Shown in pieces: positions 25,591 to 35,554 of a DNA stretch of 64,000 nt. Position 1 is the stretch's first letter. Each line of letters begins with the position of its first letter. The DNA is from Negadavirga shengliensis (lineage in GTDB: Bacteria; Bacteroidota; Bacteroidia; Cytophagales; Cyclobacteriaceae): contig NZ_JBHSJJ010000006.1 in assembly GCF_042652345.1 (NCBI RefSeq), positions 124,001 to 188,000 on the forward strand, written 5' to 3'. Below the pieces are notes generated by a model, which saw only the letters and a list, made by a program, of their open reading frames with translations, was not told where the DNA came from and did not search any database. A program made the translations under genes and the position numbers.

Positions 25591-27191
25591 ATGGAAAATG
25601 AAAAAATACTGATCACTGGTGCAGGGCCAACCGGGCTTAGCCTCGCCAATCTTCTCTCAAGGATGGGAACCCCATTTATGTTGATTGATAAAAACGCGCA
25701 TCCGTCCAGGGAATCCAAAGCCTTTGGCATCCATGCAAGGACTCTTGAGGTTTTTGATCAAATCGGGATGGCTGAAAAAGTAATTTCTGAAGGCAGTATA
25801 GACAATACCGTGCATTTTTTTATCAAGGACAGGGAAACTGCTAAAATTAGGTTAAAGGATATATTGCCCGGTGAGAGCAACTTTCCTTTTTTCCTGGTCC
25901 TTGAACAATACAGGACGGAGGAAATTTTAATCGATTCACTGGAAGCGCATGAATTAAAAGTGAATTGGAAGCATGAATTGACAAAGCTGAGTGAAAATGA
26001 TGAAGGGATTTTGGTTACCATTAAAGATCCATTGGGAAAGGAAAAAGAATTACAGTTTCAATATCTGATTGGTTGTGACGGGGCAGGCAGCATTATAAGG
26101 GAACAAGCTGGTTTTGCTTTTAAGGGAAAAACCTTTTCTCCCTGCTTCTACCTTGCAGATTGTGAATTTGAAGGCGGTATAGAACATGGTGACAGTTATT
26201 TTACCCTGGCTCCATCATACATTACCGGTATTTTTTCGTTCCGGGAAAAAGGCAAATTCCGGCTGTTCAATTTCATGAACCCTTCGGTGGGCAAGGATGA
26301 AGATGAGGAATTGACTTTTGGTGATGTTCAGAAAATCCTGGATTCCAATCCATACCTTGATTTGAAGGTGAAAAACATGGAATGGTCATCTGTTTTTAGA
26401 ATCCATGCACGGCTTGCAGAAAGTTTCCAAAAAGGAAGGGTTTTTCTTGCCGGGGACGCTGCCCATGTTCACAGCCCCGCTGCCGGTCAGGGCATGAACA
26501 CCGGAATACAGGATACCTATAACCTGGCCTGGAAGCTAAGTTTTGTTATAAGTGGAATAGCCAAGCCCGAACTGCTAAAAACCTATACCCAGGAACGTAT
26601 GCCAATAGCCCAAAACCTGCACAACACGACCGACCGATTTTTCCAATTGATGATTCAACCAATTAGAATATTAAACCTTTTCAGGTTGTATTTCTTTCCA
26701 GTTTTTTAAAAATACTCTTTAACGTAAAGCGCTTCAGGAAGAAAAATCTAAGGCGTTTCTCCCAACTGGCCATAAAGTACAGGCAAAGCCCCTTAAGCAG
26801 GCAGGGTTCAAACCAGGAATTTAAGGCAAAGGCGCCCGAGGCTGGTGACAGAGCCCCATTTTGTAAAATTGATCTGAAACACCAAGAAACGGATATTTTT
26901 AAATTATTCCATTGTACCCATTTCACCTTATTGATTGCTGACGCCACCCCCAAAAACACTATCGCAGAAAAAATTATGGAATATTTCACTCAAAATACCC
27001 AGCTTCCGATAAAAGCGTTTTTTATAGCCAATCCACAAATCAATAGCTCCTTTTTTAATACATACGGTATAAAGAAAACAGCTGTTTTTGTTATCCGCCC
27101 GGATGGCCATATTGGCTTTCGTTCGTCAAGTATTGACCAGGGGGAATTAGAAAGTTACTTTTCGGATTTCTTTTATTTAACCAAGAATTAA
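25591..27191 (+). pseudogene. FAD-dependent aromatic-hydroxylase-like monooxygenase, frameshifted
   Basis: The first 372 codons encode a p-hydroxybenzoate-hydroxylase-type FAD domain: GAGPTG near the start, CDGAG at about 165, and the second FAD motif FLAGDAAHVHSP. The frame then stops at 26707. The next frame continues without interruption from 26703 to 27191 through RRFSQLAIKYRQSPLS, EAGDRAPF and the C-terminal thioredoxin-like segment VFVIRPDGHIGFRS. One more T in the T6 run at 26702-26707 would join them into about 533 residues, the normal length for PHBH-like hydroxylases with this C-terminal domain. The gene is either recently broken or affected by a sequencing error. Substrate unknown. 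Confidence 0.85.
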
Positions 27192-27398
27192 AAGCAGGAC
27201 AGCGGCCCGGCCTTTGATCCCGGCTTAACGACACATAAACTTTTCTCGATTTTTTTGAGTTAATTCAATTAAGCTTTTCTCCCAATATTCAACATTCACC
27301 AGAACAAGCCCTTTCCTTTCCAATATTTTGACATAAGTTTGGCAACGAACAGCCTATGTTCCCAAAAGCTTCTTCGGAAAGGACGGTTACAGATTTAT

Positions 27399-27467
27399 AG
27401 TTCATTTATCGCTTACGGCTATAATGGTCTTTTGATTTATGGTTTTGGCGGGGAATTGATGAAATAG
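27399..27467 (+). pseudogene. Fragment of a DUF4221-like propeller gene
   Basis: Codons SSFIAYGYNGLLIYGFGGEL end in a stop. They match SFIAYGYNGFLIHDFEG in the fragment at 28084-28644 and the corresponding FMAYGSRGFFTYTFDG in the broken gene at 21019. Only one blade is left. The rest of 27192-27610 shows no gene. Confidence 0.6.
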
Positions 27468-27610
27468 AAGCCATGAAGCAGGAAGTATCAACTTGGCAAC
27501 AAGACAGAATAATAAGCAGTCAATCAACAATTGGCAGTTCCCCACTGATTCGGCAAGGGTAAAACTGAAAAGACGCTATCCGACAATTTCTAATTGATAT
27601 ATCACTAAGC

Positions 27611-27973
27611 TCAGTTATCGTCCGATTTCCGGGAAGCTTTGTGCGATTTTTCCAGTTGTTTCTCAGCCCTTAGTCTTGCTCTTTGTGCCTTCCCTTCCAT
27701 TTTTGCAGATTTTTTAGCTTGCTTGGCGGCATCATCTGCATCATTACTAATACGGCGGGCTTCCCTGGCCTTTGCTTTGTACTCTTTTTTCAAAGCATCG
27801 GCCTTTTTTTGCCTTTCCTTATTACGTTGAGCTTCCACTTTATCATTCTTTTTTTTCTCTTGACTGAGTTCTTTCTGCTGCTTAGCTGTCTGTTCAGTTT
27901 GTGCATAAGTCCCATTTGCAGCCATTGAAAAGACAAATAGCAATAACACCATTAATGTTTTCCTAATATTCAT
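27611..27973 (-). CDS. Small secreted lysine-rich coiled-coil protein
   Basis: 120 aa with a clear signal peptide ending NGTYAQ. The mature part is almost entirely Lys, Glu, Ala, Arg and Gln, strongly basic, with no proline or aromatic cluster, and should form one long charged helix. Similar short proteins occur in Bacteroidota under no named family. A hairpin GGTCCG / CGGACC lies 19 bases upstream of its start (27992-28013). Low complexity makes homology claims unsafe; the signal peptide is the main support for it being real. Confidence 0.6.
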   Translation of the reverse strand: MNIRKTLMVLLLFVFSMAANGTYAQTEQTAKQQKELSQEKKKNDKVEAQRNKERQKKADALKKEYKAKAREARRISNDADDAAKQAKKSAKMEGKAQRARLRAEKQLEKSHKASRKSDDN

Positions 27974-27991
27974 GACTATTTGATTAAGAGG

Positions 27992-28013
27992 TCCGCTGAA
28001 GTTAACGGACCCG
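27992..28013. promoter_or_regulatory. Inverted repeat upstream of the basic protein gene
   Basis: GGTCCG and CGGACC separated by 10 bases; possible operator or leader hairpin of the minus-strand gene at 27611-27973. It also precedes the pseudogene on the other strand. Confidence 0.25.
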
Positions 28014-28083
28014 TCATATAATTAACGTATTTAAAAATATACCGGTCACCTATTTGATGCTTATTATATATTTAAAATATGGT

Positions 28084-28644
28084 TCTATTTTTTCTTCCAT
28101 AAATTTGGCAGATTTCGCTGGTGCCATCATTAACTCATTTTCCGAATTTGGGAATGGTCCTAACAATTATGGAATAATTATGTCTACCCTAAGAAATATA
28201 GACGGGAATTCTTTTATAGCCTATGGATACAACGGGTTTTTGATCCATGATTTTGAGGGGAATCCGCTCTCCGTGTTAAACTGCTTGATTATGAAATGTC
28301 CAATTATAATCCGGTTTATATCGGACAAGGAATGGAGGAATTGGGAACTCGGTATTTATATGTTTATCAGGGATTTTCTCCTAATAGGGATTATTCAGAT
28401 ATTCAAGCCTACGAAAAAATGTATTATTTGAACGGGCTAATCCCGAGACACGCGGGACACAGCCTATCATTCAGTTTGCGGAAAGCCGCATCTTCCGAAG
28501 TGGAAAGTATTTTTCAGAAATGCTTGGGATCCCGTAAATGACATGGCGGACAGGCTTACTTACATGGTTTTTGGACTGGCACCAGTAATTTATGCTTTCG
28601 AAGACAGTCTTTTCTTATTCCAGGACAAATCAACTATTTATTGA
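28084..28644 (+). pseudogene. Broken DUF4221-like propeller gene
   Basis: Homologous protein is found piecewise in three frames. Frame one gives SFSEFGNGPNNYGIIMSTL and SFIAYGYNGFLIHDFEGN. After a shift near 28275, the next frame gives YNPVYIGQGMEELG and YLYVYQGFSPNRDYSD. After another shift near 28490, the third gives VFFRNAWDPVNDMADRLTY and MVFGLAPVIYAFEDSL, ending at a TGA at 28642. These correspond in order to the broken gene at 21019-22288. Both ends are missing. At least two frameshifts in non-homopolymer sequence make this a true pseudogene, not an assembly artefact. Confidence 0.75.
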
Positions 28645-28766
28645 ACTGCACGGACATGCATTTTTCTCTTATCACATTCCCTGGCTTGCCCAAGCGTTCA
28701 GGGATTTTCCGAAATTACCCAATTGTTACTATCTTTATAAACAGAGAATATTCAACTCGTTTTCAG

Positions 28767-29378
28767 ATGGAAAAGCAGCGGGACAAAGATCAGATCAATG
28801 AACCTTTTGACGCCTATGGTTCTTATTCCTATGCGGATTACCTTTCCTGGCAGTTGGACGAAATGGTGGAACTGATCCGGGGAAAGGTGTTCAGGCAGGC
28901 AGCCGCGGCTCCCGGGAGGGTACACCAGGAAGTGGTGATGATCCTGGCAAACAGGTTTTACGAATTTTTGAAGGGGAAATCCTGTAAAGTTTACCCGGCA
29001 CCCTTCGACGTACGGCTTCCGGTTTCCTCCAGACGGCATGAAGACATCGATACGGTGGTGCAGCCGGATCTTTGTGTGGTCTGCGATCAGGGTAAGCTGG
29101 ACGATTTGGGCTGTGTGGGAGCCCCGGACCTGATTGTGGAGATTCTATCTCCCGGGAATAATAAAAAGGAACTGCAATTGAAATATGAAGTATACGAGGC
29201 CTCCGGGGTGAAAGAATACTGGATTATCCACCCCGATGAGCGCACCCTGCTGATTTATACCTTGGAAAATGAAAAATACCGTCCTTCCCGCCTGTTTACC
29301 CTGGGAGACCGGGTAAGTTCCCAAGCCCTGCTGGGTTTTGAATTGGATCTGGAGGGGGTATTTGGGGAATTATCGTGA
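28767..29378 (+). CDS. Uma2-family (DUF820) putative endonuclease-like protein
   Basis: 203 aa starting at the ATG at 28767 (MEKQRDKDQ). An upstream in-frame ATG at 28641 would overlap the pseudogene tail and add residues unlike the family. Conserved Uma2 segments are VVQPDLCVVCD, APDLIVEILSPGN and YEVYEASGVKEYWIIHP; the Asp, Glu and later residues fit the PD-(D/E)XK nuclease fold. The cellular role of Uma2 proteins is not established, though they multiply in many genomes. No partner gene is adjacent. Confidence 0.85.
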   Translation: MEKQRDKDQINEPFDAYGSYSYADYLSWQLDEMVELIRGKVFRQAAAAPGRVHQEVVMILANRFYEFLKGKSCKVYPAPFDVRLPVSSRRHEDIDTVVQPDLCVVCDQGKLDDLGCVGAPDLIVEILSPGNNKKELQLKYEVYEASGVKEYWIIHPDERTLLIYTLENEKYRPSRLFTLGDRVSSQALLGFELDLEGVFGELS

Positions 29379-29525
29379 CAAGCCAGGAAGAAGGCAAACC
29401 CCGAAACCCAAGAGGCGATTGTTGTTAACAGAACATGGGGCACCCACCTTTGTAGGCTGATGGCGGGGTCTCTTTTCTGGATTCCGGTTTTTGATTTTTC
29501 TGTGACCGATCAGATTCGAAAATAC

Positions 29526-32048
29526 TCAGCTGTAAACCTTCAGCAGTGATTTGAATTTCATAGGAAAATCGCTGCCCATACTGTTTTTATATTCGGTGCA
29601 GAACTTATCATAACAGTGTTTGGCGATCCCCTTTTTCCCCATAAGGTACAGCGCTGTACATTTTATTTGGAGCGCCTCTTCATTGAGGACATCGTGTTTG
29701 AGGATGGAGGAAGCAATCTGGGCCATCAATGGGTAATTGGCTTTTTCCCAGGGAATGGCTTCCAGCAAAACGGAAAGCTCGTCGATGATCCTGTTGGACA
29801 GGTCTACTTTGTATTTGTCTATCCATTCTGTTTGTACACTGGGGCATAGTTCCCCTTGTCCTGCATAATGCAGGAATTCTGCAAGTCCTTGATCATTCAA
29901 GTTGTCTTTGAAGGACTTTACTTGATCTGCCAATCCGTAAAGGTGTTCATAATCAGAAAACACATTATCCGGAAGTACAATTTTCCAATAGGTATTGTCA
30001 TTTTTTACTTCCACATTTCCTGTCTTTTCCAATAAAAGCCGGAGTTTCCTGATATTTACATTCCTGTTGTTTCGGGCGCTGTTGTCTGTTTTTTCTGGCC
30101 ATACATATTCTGTCAACTGCGTGGAATTGATCCCCTTTCCACTCCTTGCTGAGTAGAAATAGATAAGGAGGAAGAGAAGTTTTAAGGTTGGGGTGAATTC
30201 AGAGGTAATGTCTTTTCCCGTGCTGTCAAATACCAGGAAGCCTCCCAAAAAGTAAAACCCTCCTGACCGTGGAGGGACGACGGCTTTCACTTCCGAAACA
30301 GGAAGGCCTTCATGAAGTGGTAGGGGTATTTTGCTCTTTCTTTTAAATACCAGGGCCAGGATAATGAAAAGGGCTAAAATTCCTGTCAACCATAACGCCC
30401 GTTCTTTCCAATGGAATGGGGATACAATATCTTGGTGAATATCGGCAGGCAGCATGGGCGGAAAAGCCTGGCTGAATAACTTGATTTCATCCCCGTGATG
30501 AGTCAAGGCGATAAGTTCCTGACTGCTTTCATTTAAATACAACGTGCTCCAGGAGTCGGTATCCAAAAAAGTATAAGGGATGGAATCCTGGTAAAAATTA
30601 ACCTCAGAAATGTCTTTCCTTATTTTAGCCAGCTGCAAATGGGTATGGTACTGGCTGTTGTCAAACAGTAAGGCATAAAAACCGTCATGATTTTCTGAGG
30701 GAACCAAGCTGGAAGCAGGGACCTTACTCTTTCGTTTTTCAATGGTTGTGTTCCAGACTTTTTCCAATGTCCGGCTTTTTGGATCAAACCGGTGCAAGTC
30801 AAGATAATGTCGGGGTGAAATCTGCTGGCTGCCGGACTTACTTCCATATCCTCCAAAGATGTACCAATTGCCTTCTTTGGTATCTTCTCCCCATGCGGAC
30901 AGGTATCGTGGTTCAATCAAACCTTTTGCCTCCATTTTTTGCCAGCGGGGATCAGTTAGACTGCTCTGAAGTAAAATGTTTTTATAGGTATAATATCCAT
31001 ATCCGCCAAAGGTCACGAGGGTGTTGTCCATGATGGCTTTGTTGTGATGCCAATAGGCAGGTAGCTGGTTACAGTTTCCACCCGGCAGGCTCCAGACACC
31101 GGTTTGAATGTCTAATACATTGTGGGCATCTGTGTCAAAATTATAATTGATGATATGGTCATTAAGCGGATCATAAATGAAAGTATTGCTCCGGCAATTA
31201 TACGGCTTGCCTTGTTGGTAGGGTATGGAGACGGTTTGTTTGCTGTTGATTTCATAAATACTCAGGGTGTCACGGCCGATGATAAAAACGCGGTTGTTCA
31301 GATCGTCGGTGCAGACCCCGACGATATTTTTCTTATTTAAGTGCCCAACCTGTTGCCATTTTACATGGTCGTCAATTTTCCAGACCGGATTCAGGACTTC
31401 GGCAGCAGCCCCTGAGATTTCATCATACACGAGGTTTTCCACATGTTTGGAAAGCTCCCAATGGCGTAGTATTTTACCTGCATGATCGGCAATGCGAATG
31501 TGTCTGAGCGTCATGGGTGCCACGTCTGTACTGACGAGATTCGGTTCTCTTTGTGCCCCAAAAACAATCGTAGGATGCGAAATACCTTTAATTTGAGGAA
31601 GCTTCTTTTTTTGTTCCCAATCGTGAAATGTTAAACTGACTTCCTCGCGTAAAGGATCGATGTTTATTTTTACCCCCACCCACTGATCATAGTGAATGTC
31701 TTTCAGATCTTTCCATCCCAAAGAAAAAAGCGTGCTGTCCTGATTAACCAGCCAAAAGTTGGTTGAATAGCTTGTAGTATGTGTCACCAGGTCCAAATGC
31801 ACGCCCTCATCTCCTATGATTCTGACCACATAGCCGTAATCCCCGTCACCGGGCCGAAAACTGATGTCGAACGAAAGGGTCATGCCTTTCTCCAGATCAA
31901 GACGTTTGTCAGGAGAGATTTTAAGAGATGTCCTGTAGTCCTGCACAGTTTCATGGGAGGAAAAATAAAGTCCTGTTTTAGTGGTAAACTGCGCAGAGGA
32001 GCTGAAGAAGATGAAAATAATTAATAGGACGGTATAAAATATTTTCAT
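29526..32048 (-). CDS. Membrane-spanning one-component regulator: LamG, Kelch-like propeller, TM, winged helix, BTAD-like domain
   Basis: 840 aa. Signal peptide to about residue 19; a concanavalin/LamG-like domain at about 25-200 (GMTLSFDISFRPGDGDYGY, HIRIADHAG); a galactose-oxidase/Kelch-like propeller at about 240-530 (LVTFGGYGYYTYKN, WYIFGGYG); one membrane helix at 551-568 followed by KRKSK. The cytoplasmic part has an OmpR/SARP-type winged helix at about 600-695, with the helix NNRNVNIRKLRLLLEK as likely recognition helix, and a helical BTAD/TPR-like end (700-840). The gene is divergent from the SusC gene with about 500 bases between, so it probably senses a glycan fragment in the periplasm and controls the locus directly from the membrane, like ToxR or CadC. 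No phosphotransfer domain is present. Confidence 0.8.
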   Translation of the reverse strand: MKIFYTVLLIIFIFFSSSAQFTTKTGLYFSSHETVQDYRTSLKISPDKRLDLEKGMTLSFDISFRPGDGDYGYVVRIIGDEGVHLDLVTHTTSYSTNFWLVNQDSTLFSLGWKDLKDIHYDQWVGVKINIDPLREEVSLTFHDWEQKKKLPQIKGISHPTIVFGAQREPNLVSTDVAPMTLRHIRIADHAGKILRHWELSKHVENLVYDEISGAAAEVLNPVWKIDDHVKWQQVGHLNKKNIVGVCTDDLNNRVFIIGRDTLSIYEINSKQTVSIPYQQGKPYNCRSNTFIYDPLNDHIINYNFDTDAHNVLDIQTGVWSLPGGNCNQLPAYWHHNKAIMDNTLVTFGGYGYYTYKNILLQSSLTDPRWQKMEAKGLIEPRYLSAWGEDTKEGNWYIFGGYGSKSGSQQISPRHYLDLHRFDPKSRTLEKVWNTTIEKRKSKVPASSLVPSENHDGFYALLFDNSQYHTHLQLAKIRKDISEVNFYQDSIPYTFLDTDSWSTLYLNESSQELIALTHHGDEIKLFSQAFPPMLPADIHQDIVSPFHWKERALWLTGILALFIILALVFKRKSKIPLPLHEGLPVSEVKAVVPPRSGGFYFLGGFLVFDSTGKDITSEFTPTLKLLFLLIYFYSARSGKGINSTQLTEYVWPEKTDNSARNNRNVNIRKLRLLLEKTGNVEVKNDNTYWKIVLPDNVFSDYEHLYGLADQVKSFKDNLNDQGLAEFLHYAGQGELCPSVQTEWIDKYKVDLSNRIIDELSVLLEAIPWEKANYPLMAQIASSILKHDVLNEEALQIKCTALYLMGKKGIAKHCYDKFCTEYKNSMGSDFPMKFKSLLKVYS

Positions 32049-32545
32049 TTAAATAACTTTTACTTTTGACTGGCTGAAGCCGGTTCCTGTTTAGCTGGAG
32101 ACCAGCCACTACATTCCCTTCGGCCTGGGCCGTGTGATAAAGTAGTCAATTTATGTAGACGGAATTTGCTTTCACCCAGTAGCTGTTTTTCCCAAGTGCC
32201 CTTTCTCTCAGGTTTGTAAAAATAATGCAATCCCATCGTTTCATGCTAACCATTCATATTAAAGTTTTTCAAATATATGATAATCAATGTTTTAATGTTA
32301 CATATAATTCTTAAATATCCGACTTATTAATCGAAAATTAATCTACTTTTTAGCGATTATTTCCTATTTATTAATACCCCAGTTTTTTATTTGCCAGCAT
32401 CTTTTTAGGGATGTCGAAAGGTTTTTGGCATTCTTTATCAATATATGTTAAACCCAAATAAGCTGCCTATGATAAAACCTCGCTGATGTTTTTTGGCCTT
32501 CTACGGAGGCCGGGTTCAATTAAATCATTTTATACTATTTGTTTT
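32049..32545. promoter_or_regulatory. Divergent control region between regulator and SusC
   Basis: About 500 bases with no gene, A/T-rich in the middle (32270-32400). It must hold both promoters and presumably the regulator's binding sites. I see no clear long repeat. The short hairpin GGCCT / AGGCC near 32494-32510 lies in the SusC leader. Not resolved further. Confidence 0.5.
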
Positions 32546-35542
32546 ATGGAAAACTATAAACCTAAAAAAAAGAAAAATTTGGAAATGAACTTTACCGTGA
32601 AAGGTCTTTGTACCTTCCTGTTTATCCTGCTGTGTGGGGTATCTGTCATGGCCCAGTCCGGCAATACGGTCAGCGGCGTTGTAGCTGATGCTAATGGTGA
32701 ATTGTTGCCAGGCGTCTCTGTTCTTGAAAAGGGAACCACCAATGGCGTTGTCACCGATTTGGACGGGCAGTTTACCATCCGTGTGACCTCCAACGAAGCC
32801 GTTTTGTCGTTTAGCTTCATCGGTATGAAGACCCAGGAAGTAAGGGTGGGTTCCCAGACCAACATGAACATTGAATTGGAAAGCGACACCAAATCACTGG
32901 ATGAAGTCGTGGTGATCGGCTATGGTACCCAGAAGCGGAAAGAGATTACTTCCTCTGTGGCCACAGTAGGAGTGGAGGACTTCAACCAAGGCGGTGTCCG
33001 CTCTCCCATGGATCTCATTCAGGGAAAGGTGGCCGGTCTCAGCATTACCAGGACACAGGGAAACAATCCCAACTCCAGTGCGGCCATACAACTGAGGGGG
33101 GTAACATCCTTAACTGGAAACCTGGAACCTTTAATCGTAATCGATGGCATCCCCGGCGGAAACCTGGACCTTTTACAGCAGGATGACATAGAGTCATTTG
33201 ATGTGTTGAAGGACGGTTCAGCCGCTGCCATCTATGGAACCAGGGGAAACAACGGCGTCATCCTCATCACTACCAAAAAGGGACGCTCGGGTGATGCACG
33301 TTTTGAATATTCAAACTATTTCCAACGGGAGGTCATAGATAACAAGCCCCGGTTTTTGACGGCCTCAGAATACAGGGATCTTATTGCTCAGGGAAGAATC
33401 GGCGAGGTAAATGATCTGGGTAGCTCTACCGATCTGTATGAGGAACTGATCAACCGAAATAACCTTAGTCAATACCATAATTTCGCAGCATCCGGTGGAA
33501 GCGCCAATACCAACTACCGGGTATCTTTATATGTAAACGATGCAGAAGGTATCGCCAAGGAAAACACAAGGAGACAAATCGGTGGCAGGGTCAACATCAA
33601 CCACAGAGGCCTGCAGGACCGATTGTTGTTGCAGACCAACGTCGCTTCCAATTTTAACCATGCGAACTTCCTTGGTGGAGGCGGAGGGGATTTTGAGCAG
33701 GCCATCCAAAGAAACCCTACAGCTCCCATATTTCATCCCGACGGCTCTTTTGTGGAAACAGAGGCTTTTAACAATTACAATCCTCTTTCCCGCTTTGCCA
33801 ACCGGATATCTGAAAGGAACCAGCATACCTTTTCAGTGGACGGAAAACTTACCCTTGAGATATTGGAAGGGTTGAATCTTTCTGCTTTTGGAGCCCATCA
33901 GCGCAACACCTGGAATGATAGGCTGTACCGATCCATGGAGGATTTTGATCAGCGTCCCAATGCGCAATACCAGGGGACAGGATATGCTTCCAAAAGCAAC
34001 TACCTAGCCTGGAACAATACATTCGAATCCACTATCGATTATAAAAGGGTATTCAACAGAGACCATCGGTTGGATTTGATCGGTGGGTACAGTTATCAGT
34101 ATTTTACAGAGGAGTCCTTTAACGTAAACAATTCCGGTTTTACCACAGATGCTTTTCTGGACTGGAACCTGGGAGCAGGCAGTGCGATCAACAATACCCT
34201 TTTGCCAAGACCCGGAATGGGCAGCTCCAAGCAGGACAACACGCTTATTGCCTTTTTTGGCAGGGCGAGTTATGCTTATAAGGACAAATATTTTGCCCAG
34301 CTGATCCTTAGGAGAGAAGGATCATCCCGGTTTGGCGCCAACAACAAGTGGGGTAATTTCCCCGCCGTATCGGCTGGGTGGACAATTTCTGAGGAATCTT
34401 TTATCCAAAATATCGAGCAGATCAACAACCTGAAACTTCGGGTAGGTTATGGTGTCACCGGAAACCAGGGGATTCCCAATTACCAATCATTGGTAACACT
34501 CAGTACAGGTGGCGTATATCCCCAGCAAGGGGTTTATTACCAAACCTATGGACCGGCCCGAAACCCCAATCCGGATTTAAGGTGGGAGAGGAAGCAGGAA
34601 TGGAACTTTGGTTTGGATTTCAGCTTGTTCAATGACAGGTTAAGCGGCTCCCTGGATGTATATAACAGGGAAACCGTGGATCTACTGCATAATTATACTG
34701 CCCAGCAGCCTCCTTTCGTAAGAAACCAGATATACACCAATGTGGGAAGTATCAATAACCGGGGGGTGGAATTGTTCCTTAGCGGTGTGATTATGGACAA
34801 GCAGGATTTTAGCTGGAGCATGGATTTCGCAGGAAATTCCCAGTTCAATGAGTTGACCTCTCTTTCAAACGAAGTGTATACGGTTTCCTGGTTGGAGTTT
34901 GGCTCTTTGCCCTCGCCCGGTAACCTTGGGCCGGCCATCCGGTTGGAAGAAGGTGGTGCTGTGGGCAACTTCTTTGGAAAACGCTTTGCCGGTTTTACAG
35001 AAGACGGAAAATGGCTGTTTCACAAAGCTGACGGCACGGTAGGACCTGCATCAGAACTTTCAGAGCAGGATCTCACCATCATAGGAAACGGTGTGCCGAA
35101 CTATATGGCTTCTTGGTCCAATAATTTCCGTTACAGGAATTTTGACCTTACCCTGTTTTTCAGGGGAAAATTCGCCTTTGATATCCTGAATACCCAGGAG
35201 CTTTATTTTGGAAACCAGGCATGGTTGCCCAATAACCTCTTGCATTCCGCGATTACCAAACATGCGGAGTTGAATGACAATCCTCAATATTCCGACTACT
35301 ATCTGGAAAGAGGTGATTTCGTCAAACTTGACAATGTCACGCTGGGCTACAGGTTCAATATTGTCAGCAACTATATCCGCAACCTCAGGGTGTATGTTAC
35401 CGGGAGAAACCTGTTGACATTTACGGGATACAGTGGATTGGATCCTGAATTGCAGGACACTGGCTTTACCACCGGTATCGACAGCCGCGGATTTTATCCC
35501 AGAACCAATTCTTATACTGTTGGACTGAATGTAGGGTTTTAA
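32546..35542 (+). CDS. susC: SusC/RagA-type TonB-dependent outer-membrane transporter (first pair)
   Basis: 998 aa from the ATG at 32546 (MENYKPKKKKN); an in-frame ATG at 32486 adds 20 residues without a signal-like character. The signal peptide ends VSVMAQ. Then come a carboxypeptidase-regulatory-like domain (SGVVADANGELLPGVSV), the SusC hallmark LDEVVVIGYGTQKRKE, the plug domain (ESFDVLKDGSAAAIYG, RGNNGVILITTKKG) and a beta-barrel up to the terminal GLNVGF. It imports oligosaccharides with TonB energy. The SusD partner begins 12 bases after the stop. Confidence 0.95.
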   Translation: MENYKPKKKKNLEMNFTVKGLCTFLFILLCGVSVMAQSGNTVSGVVADANGELLPGVSVLEKGTTNGVVTDLDGQFTIRVTSNEAVLSFSFIGMKTQEVRVGSQTNMNIELESDTKSLDEVVVIGYGTQKRKEITSSVATVGVEDFNQGGVRSPMDLIQGKVAGLSITRTQGNNPNSSAAIQLRGVTSLTGNLEPLIVIDGIPGGNLDLLQQDDIESFDVLKDGSAAAIYGTRGNNGVILITTKKGRSGDARFEYSNYFQREVIDNKPRFLTASEYRDLIAQGRIGEVNDLGSSTDLYEELINRNNLSQYHNFAASGGSANTNYRVSLYVNDAEGIAKENTRRQIGGRVNINHRGLQDRLLLQTNVASNFNHANFLGGGGGDFEQAIQRNPTAPIFHPDGSFVETEAFNNYNPLSRFANRISERNQHTFSVDGKLTLEILEGLNLSAFGAHQRNTWNDRLYRSMEDFDQRPNAQYQGTGYASKSNYLAWNNTFESTIDYKRVFNRDHRLDLIGGYSYQYFTEESFNVNNSGFTTDAFLDWNLGAGSAINNTLLPRPGMGSSKQDNTLIAFFGRASYAYKDKYFAQLILRREGSSRFGANNKWGNFPAVSAGWTISEESFIQNIEQINNLKLRVGYGVTGNQGIPNYQSLVTLSTGGVYPQQGVYYQTYGPARNPNPDLRWERKQEWNFGLDFSLFNDRLSGSLDVYNRETVDLLHNYTAQQPPFVRNQIYTNVGSINNRGVELFLSGVIMDKQDFSWSMDFAGNSQFNELTSLSNEVYTVSWLEFGSLPSPGNLGPAIRLEEGGAVGNFFGKRFAGFTEDGKWLFHKADGTVGPASELSEQDLTIIGNGVPNYMASWSNNFRYRNFDLTLFFRGKFAFDILNTQELYFGNQAWLPNNLLHSAITKHAELNDNPQYSDYYLERGDFVKLDNVTLGYRFNIVSNYIRNLRVYVTGRNLLTFTGYSGLDPELQDTGFTTGIDSRGFYPRTNSYTVGLNVGF

Positions 35543-35554
35543 ACAGAGGAACAA

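Noticed and set aside
19134..28644. A prophage, toxin-antitoxin or defence island explanation for the decayed region
   Set aside because: No integrase, phage structural gene, toxin or defence domain was found; the fragments all fit the propeller family or single metabolic genes. The Uma2 gene at 28767 alone is not enough.
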